From JBDIAG01 sp047974565 (GTDB taxonomy: Bacteria; Actinomycetota; Actinomycetes; Actinomycetales; CAWJMD01), in NCBI GenBank assembly GCA_047974565.1, contig JBKECN010000024.1, positions 62,001 through 126,000 on the forward strand: a DNA stretch of 64,000 bases. The letters run 5' to 3'. The position numbers and the translations under genes were made by a program. This document shows positions 24,035 to 33,553 of this stretch, one piece after another (within the stretch, counting starts at the first letter, position 1; every line of letters starts with the position of its first letter). A model generated the notes under the pieces. It ran no database searches and was not told where the DNA came from. It saw only the letters and a list, made by a program, of their open reading frames with translations.

Positions 24035-25105
24035 TCAGGCGGGGGTCGGAGCCGCGGGGTTCGCGCTGGACCCGTTCTCCGGGAAATGACACGCCACCAG
24101 GTGCCCACGGCCGCCGTCGGTGAGTGGTGGTTCGGTGTCGCTGCAGATCTGTTGAGCCTTCCAGCATCTGGTGCGGAAGCGGCAGCCCGAGGGCGGGTTC
24201 AGCGGGGACGGCACATCGCCGGTGAGCATCAGCCGCTTACGTTCGCGCTCTTTCCTCGGGTCGGCGGTGGGCGCCGCAGACAGCAGGGCACGGGTATAAG
24301 GATGACGGGGGTGCGCGTACAACTCGCCCTTGTCGGCGAGTTCGACGATCTTGCCCAGGTACATCACCGCGACCCGGTCGCTGATGTGACGCACCACGGA
24401 CAGGTCGTGGGCGATGAACATGTAGGCCAGTCCGAGTTGCTGTTGCAGATCGTCCAGCAGATTGACCACGCCTGCCTGCACCGAGACGTCGAGTGCGGAG
24501 ACCGGCTCGTCCAGGACCAAGAGCTTGGGCTCCAGGGCGAGGGCTCGGGCGATACCGACCCGCTGGCGTTGGCCGCCGGAGAACTCGTGCGGGTAGCGGT
24601 TGCCGTGCTCGGGGCTCAGGCCCACCAGGCCCAGCAGTTGGGCGACCCGGGCCTTTCCTGTCTTGTCGTCCTGCCACAGGCCATGGATCCGCAGGCCTTC
24701 GCCGATGATGTCGTTGACCGGCAGTTTCGGGTTGAGCGAGGCGTACGGGTCCTGGAAGACGATCTGCAGGTCACGCCGGACCTGACGCAGGTCCCGCGGG
24801 CTCAGCCCGACGAGTTCGCGGCCGTCGAACCGCACCGATCCGGAGGTGGGCCGGTGCAACTGCAGCAGCGCCCGGCCGGTGGTGGACTTGCCACAGCCGG
24901 ATTCACCGACCACGCCCAGGGTTTCGCCCCGGTCGATGTCAAAGGAGACCCCGGAGACGGCTTGCACGTGTCCGACCACCCGGCGGAACCAGCCGCTGCC
25001 GCGGACCGGGAAGTTCATCACCAGGTCACGCACCTGCAGCAGCGCCTGGGAGTCGTCCGGGCCGGCCGGCCCGGCGGCCGGAGTCTCTTTGACCAGATCT
25101 GCCAT
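24035..25105 (-). CDS. dppF: oligopeptide/dipeptide ABC transporter ATP-binding protein
   Basis: A 356-aa ABC ATPase of the OppF/DppF type: Walker A GESGCGKST, signature LSGG-equivalent FSGGQRQRVGIARAL, Walker B KLLVLDEP, H-loop AHDLS, and the family C-terminal region CRFRTRCWKAQQICSDTEPPL, whose cysteines may bind an iron-sulfur cluster. Start ATG 25105 overlaps the dppD stop by one base (TGATG) with AGGTGG upstream. Last gene of the dppA-B-C-D-F run; energises peptide import together with DppD. Confidence 0.92.
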   Translation of the reverse strand: MADLVKETPAAGPAGPDDSQALLQVRDLVMNFPVRGSGWFRRVVGHVQAVSGVSFDIDRGETLGVVGESGCGKSTTGRALLQLHRPTSGSVRFDGRELVGLSPRDLRQVRRDLQIVFQDPYASLNPKLPVNDIIGEGLRIHGLWQDDKTGKARVAQLLGLVGLSPEHGNRYPHEFSGGQRQRVGIARALALEPKLLVLDEPVSALDVSVQAGVVNLLDDLQQQLGLAYMFIAHDLSVVRHISDRVAVMYLGKIVELADKGELYAHPRHPYTRALLSAAPTADPRKERERKRLMLTGDVPSPLNPPSGCRFRTRCWKAQQICSDTEPPLTDGGRGHLVACHFPENGSSANPAAPTPA

Positions 25106-26208
25106 CAGGCCACCTCACCCCCGGACGACGGGCGGAAGAAGGCGCGCGGATCGGCTGCGTCGGCCATCGTCTTCCAGTGGTGGCAGGCCGCACGATGGCC
25201 TCGTTCGTCCACCTCGCCCAGGACCGGCTCGTGCCGATGACACTCGGGGGTGGCCAGCGGGCACCGGGGCCCGAACGGGCAGCCGGTGGGCAGGTTGATC
25301 AGCGAGGGGGGCGCTCCCTGGATCGGACGCAGCCGGGAGGCTCCAGAGCTGAGTTCGGGCATGGAACCGAGTAGTCCGGCGGTGTAGGGCATCCGCGGCG
25401 AGTAGAAGATCTGATCCGTCGAGCCGGTCTCCACCGGCTTTCCGGCGTACATGACCAGAACCCGGTGAGCCATCCCGGCCACCACGCCCAGGTCGTGGGT
25501 GATGAGGATGATGGCCGCGTTCACCGCGTCCTTCACCTCGATGAGCTTCTCCAGGATCTGGGCCTGGACGGTGACGTCCAAGGCCGTGGTGGGCTCGTCG
25601 GCGATGATCACGTCCGGGTTGTTGATCACGGCCATCGCGATCATCGCCCGCTGCCGCATCCCGCCGGAGAACTCGTGGGGATAGTTACTCAGTCGGCTCT
25701 TGGGTTGCGGGATACCGACCAGGTCAAGCATCTCCTCGGCCCGGGCGAGGGCTGCCTTCTTGGAGATGGCCTCGTGCGAGCGCACCGCCTCGGCCAGTTG
25801 GTCGCCGACCGTGTACACCGGGTTGAGGGCGGTCATCGGGTCCTGGAAGATCATCGCGATCTTGCGGCCACGCAACGAGCGTTGCTGGGCGGCGGACATG
25901 GTCAACACGTCCCGGCCTCGGTACTCGGCGGTCCCGGTGATCTGGGCGCTTCGCGGCAGCAGCCCCATCACCGCCATCGACGAGACGGACTTGCCGGAGC
26001 CGGACTCCCCCACGATGCCGAGCACCTCGCGCTCGTGCAGGGTGTAGGAGATGCCCCGCACCGCCTGAACCAGACCGTCATCGGTCGGGAAGCCGACGGT
26101 GAGGTCGTTCACCGCGAGCACCGGCGTCCGGGCGTTGCGCGAGTCCGGTTCGGTCTTCGGGCTCACCGGCCGGATCGGTTCGTCATCGTCGTGCAGGCCG
26201 GTGCTCAT
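25105..26208 (-). CDS. dppD: oligopeptide/dipeptide ABC transporter ATP-binding protein
   Basis: A 367-aa OppD/DppD-type ATPase with an N-terminal linker rich in charged residues, Walker A GESGSGKS, signature FSGGMRQRAMIAMA, Walker B VIIADEPTTALD, H-loop THDLG and the C-terminal GCPFGPRCPLATPEC cysteine motif. Start is ATG 26208 (STGLHDDDEP), which overlaps the dppC stop by one base (TGATG). A longer frame to 26511 runs through dppC in another frame and was rejected. Forms the ATPase heterodimer with DppF. Confidence 0.92.
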   Translation of the reverse strand: MSTGLHDDDEPIRPVSPKTEPDSRNARTPVLAVNDLTVGFPTDDGLVQAVRGISYTLHEREVLGIVGESGSGKSVSSMAVMGLLPRSAQITGTAEYRGRDVLTMSAAQQRSLRGRKIAMIFQDPMTALNPVYTVGDQLAEAVRSHEAISKKAALARAEEMLDLVGIPQPKSRLSNYPHEFSGGMRQRAMIAMAVINNPDVIIADEPTTALDVTVQAQILEKLIEVKDAVNAAIILITHDLGVVAGMAHRVLVMYAGKPVETGSTDQIFYSPRMPYTAGLLGSMPELSSGASRLRPIQGAPPSLINLPTGCPFGPRCPLATPECHRHEPVLGEVDERGHRAACHHWKTMADAADPRAFFRPSSGGEVA

Positions 26209-27248
26209 CAGGAACGCACCCTTTGCTGTCGTGGGTCGTAGGCGTCTCGCAGGCCGTCGCCGATGAAGTTCACCGCGAGCGCGATCGCGACGATGAACAG
26301 GCCGGGCCACCAGAAAAGCCAGGGCCGGGTGAGGATCGCCTGTTGGTAATCGCTGATCAGCGCGCCGAGGGAGGTGTCCGGTGGCCGCACGCCCAGGCCG
26401 AGGAAGCTCAGGGCGGTCTCCAGCAGGATCGCCTGGGCGATCGCCAGGGTGGTGGCCACGATGATCACCCCGACGGTATTGGGCAGGATGTGCCGGAAGA
26501 TGATCCGCCACGGCCCGGCCCCCAGCGCCCTGGCCGCCTCGACGAAATCCTTCTCCCGCAAGGACAAGAACTCCCCGCGCACGATGCGCGCCAGGCCCAT
26601 CCAGGTGATCAGTCCGAGCACCAGCGCCAGCACGAGGATGCCCTCGGCGCCGTAGCGCTTACCCACCACAGCGGCGAAGACCAGGGTGGGGATGGTGATC
26701 ATCACGTCGGTGAAGCGCATGAGCACCGACTCCGACTTTCCCCGGAAGTAGCCGGCGACGGCGCCGACGAAGGTGCCGATGATGGTGGAGATGAAGCCGA
26801 CCGCGAAGGCGATGATGAGCGACTGCTGAGCGCCCCGCATGGTGAGGGCGAAGTAGTCCTTGCCGATGGTGTCCTGGCCGAAGGGGTGCTCGCCCCAGGC
26901 CAGTCCGTCGCCATCGAACCAGGGCACCAGGTCGAGCGTAGGGCCGCCGAGAAGGGGTGACGTCGTGTAGTAGGTGTACTTCCACCAGCCGGGGACCGGC
27001 CCGAAACCGATGGAGGAGAAGGCCAGGACGATGATCGCCACCAGGACGACGAGTGCGGTCATCGCGGCCCGGTGCCGGAAGAACCGGCGCCGCACCAGTT
27101 CGGACTGGCTGCGCGCCTTGATCCCCATCCCCTGCGCCTCGACGGACCTGTCGTCGATCTCATGGGTGGGGTCGGGCGGTGGATCGCCGTCGGCGAGTTC
27201 GGTGGGGGCCTTGGGTGCGTGCTCGGGAAGCGGGTCCGGCGTGCTCAT
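26208..27248 (-). CDS. dppC: oligopeptide/dipeptide ABC transporter permease
   Basis: A 346-aa permease of the OppC/DppC family. After a hydrophilic cytoplasmic N-terminus (about 60 residues) come six membrane helices with the EAA-type loop EKDFVEAARALGAGPWRIIFRHILPN (shown here as key residues E-A-A-G), which docks to the ATPases. Start ATG 27248 has GGGGAGG 4 nt upstream. It ends in a one-base overlap with dppD. Confidence 0.92.
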   Translation of the reverse strand: MSTPDPLPEHAPKAPTELADGDPPPDPTHEIDDRSVEAQGMGIKARSQSELVRRRFFRHRAAMTALVVLVAIIVLAFSSIGFGPVPGWWKYTYYTTSPLLGGPTLDLVPWFDGDGLAWGEHPFGQDTIGKDYFALTMRGAQQSLIIAFAVGFISTIIGTFVGAVAGYFRGKSESVLMRFTDVMITIPTLVFAAVVGKRYGAEGILVLALVLGLITWMGLARIVRGEFLSLREKDFVEAARALGAGPWRIIFRHILPNTVGVIIVATTLAIAQAILLETALSFLGLGVRPPDTSLGALISDYQQAILTRPWLFWWPGLFIVAIALAVNFIGDGLRDAYDPRQQRVRS

Positions 27249-27318
27249 CGAGCCTCCCCTGTGGTGGGTGTGCGATGACGACGCTCCGGGACCCCGGTGG
27301 GTGAGAAGTGTGGGCCGC

Positions 27319-28851
27319 TCATGACAGCCGGATCCGCGGGTCGAGATAGGCGTAGAGGATGTCGGCGATCATGTTGAAGATGACAATGGCGCCACCGGTG
27401 ACGAGGAAGAAGGCCATCACCGGGTCCGGGTTGACGTGGTTCAACCCGGTGATGAAGAGGGTGCCCATGCCCCGCCACTGAAAGACGGTCTCGGTGATGA
27501 TCGCCCCGCCGAAGATGGCGGCGAAGTCGAAGGCCATCAGGGTGGTGACCGGGATGAGCGCGTTGCGGAACGCGTGCCGCATGATCACCGTGCGCTCGGT
27601 GAGCCCCTTGGCACGCGCGGTGCGCACGTAGTCCTGGTTGAGCACCTCGAGCATGGACGAGCGGGTGTACCGGGTGTACTGGGCGAACGAGATGAGCACT
27701 AGGCACAGCGTCGGCAGGATGATGTGCATCTGGTAGTCGAGGAAGATCTGCCAGAAATCCCCGGAGAAGTTCGGCGTCGAGGAGCCGATGGTGGCGACCG
27801 GGCGGCCACCCACCCGCCGCGAGTAGTCCGGGAAGGCGCGCAGGGCGTGGTCGACGAAGATCAGGGCGCCGGTGAGCAGACCGGTCAGCAGGGCGGCCCG
27901 GATCGCCGGGGACTTGTCGAGGCCACCCGTCGCCCAGCCCACCGCCGTGCACACGGCGGCGGTGATCGCGATCAGCGCCAGGATGTGCCACCACGTCGGG
28001 TTGATGAGCACCGGGCCGGTGGCGAAGTAGGCGATCACCCCGAGCCCGGCGGTGATCAGGCTGGCATATAGGACGCGGCGTCGGCCCAGGCCGGACATCA
28101 CCGCGGTGGAGGCGATGGCTGCCGCGACCGCGCCCACGATGATCATCCCGACCCCGAGCGCCGGGGTGCGGAACCACTGGACGAGCGAGAGATACGCCAG
28201 CACCACGGCGGTGGCCACGAGGGCGACCCCGAAGGCGATGAGCCGGCGCCGGCGCGGCCCGGCCACGATCGCCTGCCAGGTCAGCGCCGAGAGCACCGAG
28301 ACGACGAGGATCACCCAGATCGGGATGGTCGGTTCACGCAGCCAGTTGTTGAACCGGATGGCTCCGAACTGCTTGAGCAGCACCGCCACCCAGAAAACCG
28401 GCAGGGAGAAGAAGATGAAGGCGAGGAAGGTGATCGTGTAGTCGAACCCGCTGTACTGCCGCAAAGCGGAGACGATGCCGACGAGAACGCCGAGCACCAC
28501 CGCGGTGATCGCCGCGGTGAGCACCAGGCGCAGGGTGGAACCGAGCGCGAGTTCCAGCAGGTAGCCGACGTCCTGACCGTCGTTGTTCGTGCCGAAGGTG
28601 CCGTCCATGCCCGGCAGGATGAATCCAAGAATCCCCTGTAACCAGATGAAGTAGCGCAGGACCGGCGGGACGTCGAGGTGAAGCCGCTCGGTACGTTGCT
28701 CGATCTGGTTCTGACGCAGATTGTCGTCAGGGATTCCGTACAGGTCCACCAGCGGATCGCCCGCGGCGCAGGTCATCACGTAGACGATGAAGGTGGCCGC
28801 GAACAGCACGACGACGGAGATGACGAGCCGTCTGCCGATGAAGACAAGCAC
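27319..28851 (-). CDS. dppB: oligopeptide ABC transporter permease with large insertion
   Basis: A DppB/OppB permease of about 510 aa; typical members are 310-340 aa. The N-terminal part (VFIGRRLVISVVVLF..., periplasmic loop, SALRQYSGFDYTITFLAF) and the C-terminal part (EAA-like loop QDYVRTARAKGLTERTV, final PRIRLS) are normal. Between about residues 167 and 362 is an extra hydrophobic segment of roughly 190 aa with about six additional helices. GTG 28851 was chosen because GGAGG lies 6 nt upstream; the longer frame to 28920 lacks this. Enlarged DppB proteins occur in some actinobacteria; the role of the insert is unknown. Confidence 0.88.
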   Translation of the reverse strand: MLVFIGRRLVISVVVLFAATFIVYVMTCAAGDPLVDLYGIPDDNLRQNQIEQRTERLHLDVPPVLRYFIWLQGILGFILPGMDGTFGTNNDGQDVGYLLELALGSTLRLVLTAAITAVVLGVLVGIVSALRQYSGFDYTITFLAFIFFSLPVFWVAVLLKQFGAIRFNNWLREPTIPIWVILVVSVLSALTWQAIVAGPRRRRLIAFGVALVATAVVLAYLSLVQWFRTPALGVGMIIVGAVAAAIASTAVMSGLGRRRVLYASLITAGLGVIAYFATGPVLINPTWWHILALIAITAAVCTAVGWATGGLDKSPAIRAALLTGLLTGALIFVDHALRAFPDYSRRVGGRPVATIGSSTPNFSGDFWQIFLDYQMHIILPTLCLVLISFAQYTRYTRSSMLEVLNQDYVRTARAKGLTERTVIMRHAFRNALIPVTTLMAFDFAAIFGGAIITETVFQWRGMGTLFITGLNHVNPDPVMAFFLVTGGAIVIFNMIADILYAYLDPRIRLS

Positions 28852-28975
28852 CTTGCGCCTCCGCACCTGAGTACCTGGCCGGGGACCGGGAGAGATGATC
28901 TCCCGGCCCCGGCCTTTCACGGTTCCCGGCGGTTCGCCGGGTCAGACTCACCGGCTGGGGCCGGTCAGTGCTCGG

Positions 28976-30685
28976 TTAGGAGGTGACCGCCCACTGCTGC
29001 ATGTTCCACTCGATCTGGGTCTGGGCGGGCTGGTACACGACACCGTCGATGTTGCTGGCGTGTGCGGCGGTGCCCGGGTGAGCGAACAGCGGGATGGTGG
29101 CCAGGTCGTCCCACAGGGTCTTGTCGATCTGGGTCATCAGCTGGTGCTGTTCGTCCTTGTCGGTGGCCTCCTCCAACTGCGGCATGAGCCCGTCGATGGT
29201 GGCGCTGGAGTAGTGACCCTTGTTCTGGCCACCGTCGGTGGTGTAGATCGAGCTGTTGCCCGAGACGAGCGAGGAGCCGATCCAGGCGAACAGCGCCACG
29301 TCGAAGTCACCGGAGTCGAGGCCGCCGCCGTCGTCGAAGAAGGTCGCCGAGCCGATGTCCTGCACGTCGAAGCCGACCTGGTCACACGAGGCCTTGATCA
29401 GGGCGACGGTGTCGGTACGCCGCTGGTTGGGCACGATGTGCCCGATCCGCACCGGGACGTTGGTGCGCCCGTTCATGAGCTGGCGGGCGGCGTCGAGGTT
29501 CGCCGTGTCGTAGGCACCATCGGTCACCGCGGCGGCCAGGTCGTCATAGCCGGGCTGGAACGGGAACATCAGCCGCGACTGGAGCACCTTGGCGTCCGGG
29601 TTCACCGGGATGATCAGCTTGTCGACGATCTCCTGCCGGGGCACGCAGGAAGCGAAAGCCTGCCGCAGGGTGGCGTCGGCGAACTGACCGGTGAAGTTGA
29701 AGTCGAGGTGTTCGAAGGCGAACTGGTCACCCTTGAGCACCTTGATGCCGTCGCCGGCCGCGGCCAGCTGGTCCAGCACGTCCGGGTTGGGCTGCGGCTC
29801 GGCGATCTGGATCTCGCCGTTCTGCAGGGCCTGAGCCTGAGCGTCCTGGGCGACGAACCTGATCACCACGGTGCTGGCCTTGGGGGCCTCACCCCACCAC
29901 TCGGGGTTGGCCTTGAGGGTGATGGAGTCGCCGGCCTTCCAGGCGTCGATGACGTACGGGCCCGAGGAGGGGATGGTGTCCGTGTTGAGGTCTCCGGGGG
30001 CGAAGGACCAGCCGTTGTTCCAGAACTCGGCGGCCTTGGCCATGCTGGCACTGTCGTTGTTGGTGGCCGCGTCGACGATCGACTCGACACCGGCCTGCTG
30101 CTCGACGATGTGCGCCGGCAGCAGGTTCGCGGTCGGGCCTCCGATGGCGGCGACCCAGTCGGCGTACGGCTCGTCGTAGACGATCGTCACCTCTTTGTCG
30201 CCCTCGGCACACTGCGGTTGCTGCATCCGCTCAAAGCCGGAGGTGGAGGCCGGGTCGAAGGCCGCGTCGGTGAACTTGCCGGACATCGCCGCCCACTGCA
30301 TGACGATGTCGTCGCAGTCGATCGGGTCGCCGTCGGACCACACCGCCTCGTCGCTGATCGTGTACTTCACGGTGAGCGGCTCGTCGGAGGTCTTCTCGTA
30401 ACTGCCGAAGTCGTCCACCGGACGGACTTCGCCGTCCGGGCCGAACTCCCAGAAGGAGGGCAGAACCTGGTTGAGCACGATCTGGTTCTTCAGCGCGTTA
30501 TTGCCGCTGGTGTTGTTGTTGTAGGCGCTGAATTCCTGTTCGTACCCGGCGGTGATGGTGACGTCCTCACCACCACTGGCCGTGCTGTCGGACTCGGAGC
30601 TGCTGCCGGTGCTGCAGGCCGACAGCGCCAGCGCGCCCCCGGCCAGCAGTGCAAGCCCCTTCGCTCCCTTGCGTGTGATGCTCAC
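28976..30685 (-). CDS. dppA: oligopeptide ABC transporter substrate-binding lipoprotein
   Basis: A 569-aa family-5 solute-binding protein. The N-terminus SITRKGAKGLALLAGGALALSAC is a lipoprotein signal peptide with lipobox LSAC, Cys24 being the lipidation site. The following Ser/Thr/Gly linker and the SBP_bac_5 features (YEQEFSAYNNNTSGNNA, ...FTDAAFDPAST, NEWWGEAP-like region) are typical. GTG 30685 has AGGAGG 4 nt upstream; the track to 30772 adds a Cys/Arg-rich stretch with no signal function and was rejected. It heads the transporter operon. Ligand probably peptides, but family-5 proteins also bind sugars or nickel. Confidence 0.9.
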   Translation of the reverse strand: MSITRKGAKGLALLAGGALALSACSTGSSSESDSTASGGEDVTITAGYEQEFSAYNNNTSGNNALKNQIVLNQVLPSFWEFGPDGEVRPVDDFGSYEKTSDEPLTVKYTISDEAVWSDGDPIDCDDIVMQWAAMSGKFTDAAFDPASTSGFERMQQPQCAEGDKEVTIVYDEPYADWVAAIGGPTANLLPAHIVEQQAGVESIVDAATNNDSASMAKAAEFWNNGWSFAPGDLNTDTIPSSGPYVIDAWKAGDSITLKANPEWWGEAPKASTVVIRFVAQDAQAQALQNGEIQIAEPQPNPDVLDQLAAAGDGIKVLKGDQFAFEHLDFNFTGQFADATLRQAFASCVPRQEIVDKLIIPVNPDAKVLQSRLMFPFQPGYDDLAAAVTDGAYDTANLDAARQLMNGRTNVPVRIGHIVPNQRRTDTVALIKASCDQVGFDVQDIGSATFFDDGGGLDSGDFDVALFAWIGSSLVSGNSSIYTTDGGQNKGHYSSATIDGLMPQLEEATDKDEQHQLMTQIDKTLWDDLATIPLFAHPGTAAHASNIDGVVYQPAQTQIEWNMQQWAVTS

Positions 30686-31196
30686 CAGACCTCCTGTAAT
30701 CGGCCTCGCTGCGACGAGGCGTAACCGCACACACCACACACCAGCGGCACACTCTGCGCAAGCCAGGCGCAACCGGTGTTATCGGAATGAGACGTCCTAA
30801 CTCGGCCGCAGGCGGTGCGGAAAAAACTCCGCGTACTGCCGAGTAGGCCGCAAAAGTTACCGCACGCGTGATGCGCGCCACAAGACGGGGTGGCGAGTCC
30901 GGCCAGTCACGGGATACTTCGCGGCATCCGCGCAGCGGCACCGCAAGTCCTCACGCCTGACGGCGCCGACGGCGGACGGTTGTTCAGGTCCCCGGCACGT
31001 CCGGGCCGACGGAGGCTACCCAGCTCAGGGGTGCAACCCGCAGACCCGAGCGGTTCGGGCACCCACGCCACGCGGCTGAGGCACAACACTGGCTCTCAGC
31101 GGATCCGGTATCGGTGACCAGTGGGCGTCGCGGCAGTCGCACCAGGAGGTGAGTGCACGACATGCATGATCGTGTCTACATGACAAGAGACAACTC
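30686..31196. other. intergenic region between dppA and the SDR operon
   Basis: A 511-bp divergent intergenic region. It must contain the dppA promoter (minus strand) and the SDR operon promoter (plus strand). No gene is seen. Near its right end are the overlapping dyads described separately (31156-31185). Confidence 0.6.
31156..31185. promoter_or_regulatory. candidate operator upstream of the SDR operon
   Basis: Two overlapping inverted repeats precede the SDR start by 11-40 bp: CACGACATGCATGATCGTG (31156-31174; arms CACGA/TCGTG around ATGCAT) and TGTC-TACAT-GACA (31173-31185). Their position close to the start codon fits a repressor site. No regulator gene is adjacent, so the protein that would bind is unknown. 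Confidence 0.4.
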
Positions 31197-32036
31197 ATGA
31201 AGCCGCACGAGTTCGGGCTGTCGGCGTTCAGTCTCGCCGGGCGGGTGGCGATGGTGACCGGGGGAAACTCCGGCCTCGGGCGCGCCTTCAGCCTCGCGCT
31301 GGCCGCGGCCGGAGCCGACGTCTTCGTGGTGTCACTGACGCCGGACTCTGCGGTGGCGACCACGGCCGATGATCCAGGCGCTCCGGATGCTGCGAGCGAG
31401 TCTGCGACAGCGCAGTGCACGGGCGACCTGGTGCGCGCGAAGGGAACCCGATACGTAGAACTGGTCACCGATCTCACCGTGCCTGGTGAGTGCCCGCGCG
31501 CTGTGCGCGAGTGCCTGCACGCGTACGGGCAACTCGACATCCTGGTGAACTCCGCGGGGATCTGTCTGATCGACGACGTGGACCGGTTCGACCGGGCCAA
31601 GTGGGACCCGATGGTTGCGGTCAATCTCACCACCGCGTTCGAGTTGATCCACGAGGCGAGCGCGGTGATGAGCGCGGCGGGGTACGGCAAGATCGTCAAC
31701 ATCGCCTCGCTGTTCTCGTTTCTCGGAGGGCGGCGCTCGCCGGCCTATGCCGCGACGAAGGCCGGCATCGCCGGGCTCACCCGGGCCTACTGCGACGAAC
31801 TCGCCGACCGCGGGATCACCGTCAACGCACTCGCACCCGGCTACTTCGCCACCGCCATCACCGCGGCCACCCGCGCGGACGAGACCCTGAGCCGGCGGAT
31901 CGTCGAACACATCCCAGCCGGGCGGTGGGGAGACCCGGCCGACCTGATGGGAGCCCTGGTCTTCCTGTGCAGCCCGGCCTCGGATTACGTCAACGGGCAG
32001 GTCCTGGTCGTCGACGGCGGATACCTGACCCGGTAG
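31197..32036 (+). CDS. short-chain dehydrogenase/reductase
   Basis: A 279-aa classical SDR. The nucleotide motif is TGGNSGLG near residues 20-27, the structural motif is NSAG (instead of the usual NNAG), and the catalytic Tyr-Lys is YAATK. The fold and the C-terminal YVNGQVLVVDGG resemble polyol/gluconate dehydrogenases and 3-oxoacyl-ACP reductases. A segment after the second strand (about 52-75, Ala/Asp/Ser-rich) is longer than usual. First gene of a three-gene plus-strand run with an AGPS-like oxidase and an FGGY kinase, so it probably oxidises a sugar alcohol or hydroxy acid rather than acting in lipid synthesis. Confidence 0.85.
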   Translation: MKPHEFGLSAFSLAGRVAMVTGGNSGLGRAFSLALAAAGADVFVVSLTPDSAVATTADDPGAPDAASESATAQCTGDLVRAKGTRYVELVTDLTVPGECPRAVRECLHAYGQLDILVNSAGICLIDDVDRFDRAKWDPMVAVNLTTAFELIHEASAVMSAAGYGKIVNIASLFSFLGGRRSPAYAATKAGIAGLTRAYCDELADRGITVNALAPGYFATAITAATRADETLSRRIVEHIPAGRWGDPADLMGALVFLCSPASDYVNGQVLVVDGGYLTR

Positions 32037-32098
32037 CGCTCGGCCGTTGCCCGGCGCGCGGGCGACCCGGGACGGCTCACGACCGGCATCATGCAGCC

Positions 32099-33553
32099 AT
32101 GACGCCGAGATCACCGGAGCAGATCGCCGAGGCCATCACCGGACTGCTGGGTAACGGTCAGGTGAGCACCGACCCGAACCTGCTGCGCGAGTACAGCGTG
32201 GACCGGTTCAAGAAGTACACCGCCGTGCACGGCATCTACGACGGGCCCTTCCCCAGTTGCGTGGCCTACCCGCGCGACACCGGCCAGGTCTCACAGGTAT
32301 TGGCGTGGGCAAACCAGGCGGGCGTGCCGGTCCTACCACGCACCGGCGGCACGGCGACCGAGGGTGGCTTGGAGGTGGTTCGCGAGGGCACCGTGGTGCT
32401 GGACTGCTCGCGGCTGGATGAGGTGGTTCGCCTCGACGAGCAGGACATGACGGTGACGGCGCAGTGCGGCGTGGGCTTGCAGTACTTGGAGGACCTGCTG
32501 CGAGCCAAGGGTCTGACCACCGGCCACTCACCCCAGTCCAAGCCCCTGGCGCAACTCGGCGGGCTGGTGGCCACCCGTTCCATCGGGCAGTTCTCCACGC
32601 TGTACGGCGGTATCGAGGATCTCGTCGTGGGCTTCGAGGCGGTGCTGCCGGACGGTCACGTGGCTCGGGTGAAGAACGTGCCCCGGCGGGCGGCCGGGCC
32701 GGACATCCGACACCTACTGATCGGCTCCGAGGGTGGCCTGGGGGTCATCACCGAGGTGACCCTCAAAGTCTTTCGTCATTATCCGGAGTCGTTGCAGTTC
32801 TTCGGCTTTCTGGTGGACAGCTTCGCCGATGGGGTGCGGGGCCTGCGGGAGGTGATCACCGCGGGCTACCGGCCGTCGGTGGCTCGGGTGTACTCGGTGG
32901 AGGATGCTCGCCAGCACTTCGCGGACGTGTACGACGGGCGCGATGTGGTGATCTTCGTCGCCGAGGGTCCGCCCGGGATCGCCGAGGCGACGGCGGCGGG
33001 TATCGAGGCGTCGTTCGCCGAGATCCCTCACCGCCGAATGGATCCCAGCCGGATCCGGGCCTGGTTCGAGGCCCTCAACTGGGGGCCGGACAAGATCGAG
33101 GCCGAGAAGCAGGCGATGCTCGACTCCCGCGAGCTCGGATACACCACCGAGGTGTCGGCGAACTGGTCGGCGGTGGTGCCGCTCTTCGAGTCGGTGCTGC
33201 ACCGGATCCGGGCGGAGTTCCCGCTGGCCGAGGATCTGACCATGCTGGGCGCGCACTCCTCGCACAGTTATCAAAACGGCACCAACCTGTACTTCGTCTA
33301 CGACTACCGGATCCGGTGCGAGCCGAGGGACGAGATCTCCTGGTACCACGTCCCTCTCAACGCGATCATCGTGGAAGAGGCGCTGCGCCAAGGGGGTTCG
33401 ATGGTGCACCACCACGGGATCGGCAAGTACCGCACGCCGTGGACGCGGCAGGAGCATGGCAGCGCCTACCCACTGTTGGCGGCGCTGAAGACCACCTTCG
33501 ACCCGGCCGGGATCATGAACCCCGGAGTGATCTGGCCGCTCGAGGAGGGCTGA
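32099..33553 (+). CDS. FAD-binding oxidase, alkyl-DHAP-synthase-like
   Basis: A 484-aa vanillyl-alcohol-oxidase-fold flavoprotein. The PP-loop FAD region reads PRTGGTATEGG, followed by QCGVGLQYLEDLL and SEGGLGVITEVTLKV. The C-terminal motif MVHHHGIGKYRTPW, with the His cluster, is the signature of the alkyldihydroxyacetone-phosphate synthase branch. Ether-lipid synthesis is one possibility, but the neighbourhood (SDR and FGGY kinase, no acyltransferase) favours oxidation of a hydroxy acid or polyol in a catabolic path. ATG 32099 follows the SDR by 62 bp; the frame is open upstream to 31490 but overlaps the SDR gene. The kinase starts immediately after its stop. Confidence 0.85.
   Translation: MTPRSPEQIAEAITGLLGNGQVSTDPNLLREYSVDRFKKYTAVHGIYDGPFPSCVAYPRDTGQVSQVLAWANQAGVPVLPRTGGTATEGGLEVVREGTVVLDCSRLDEVVRLDEQDMTVTAQCGVGLQYLEDLLRAKGLTTGHSPQSKPLAQLGGLVATRSIGQFSTLYGGIEDLVVGFEAVLPDGHVARVKNVPRRAAGPDIRHLLIGSEGGLGVITEVTLKVFRHYPESLQFFGFLVDSFADGVRGLREVITAGYRPSVARVYSVEDARQHFADVYDGRDVVIFVAEGPPGIAEATAAGIEASFAEIPHRRMDPSRIRAWFEALNWGPDKIEAEKQAMLDSRELGYTTEVSANWSAVVPLFESVLHRIRAEFPLAEDLTMLGAHSSHSYQNGTNLYFVYDYRIRCEPRDEISWYHVPLNAIIVEEALRQGGSMVHHHGIGKYRTPWTRQEHGSAYPLLAALKTTFDPAGIMNPGVIWPLEEG

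Noticed and set aside
28895..30724. Long plus-strand frame opposite dppA
   Set aside because: Antisense shadow; the minus-strand frame has a lipobox and SBP features.
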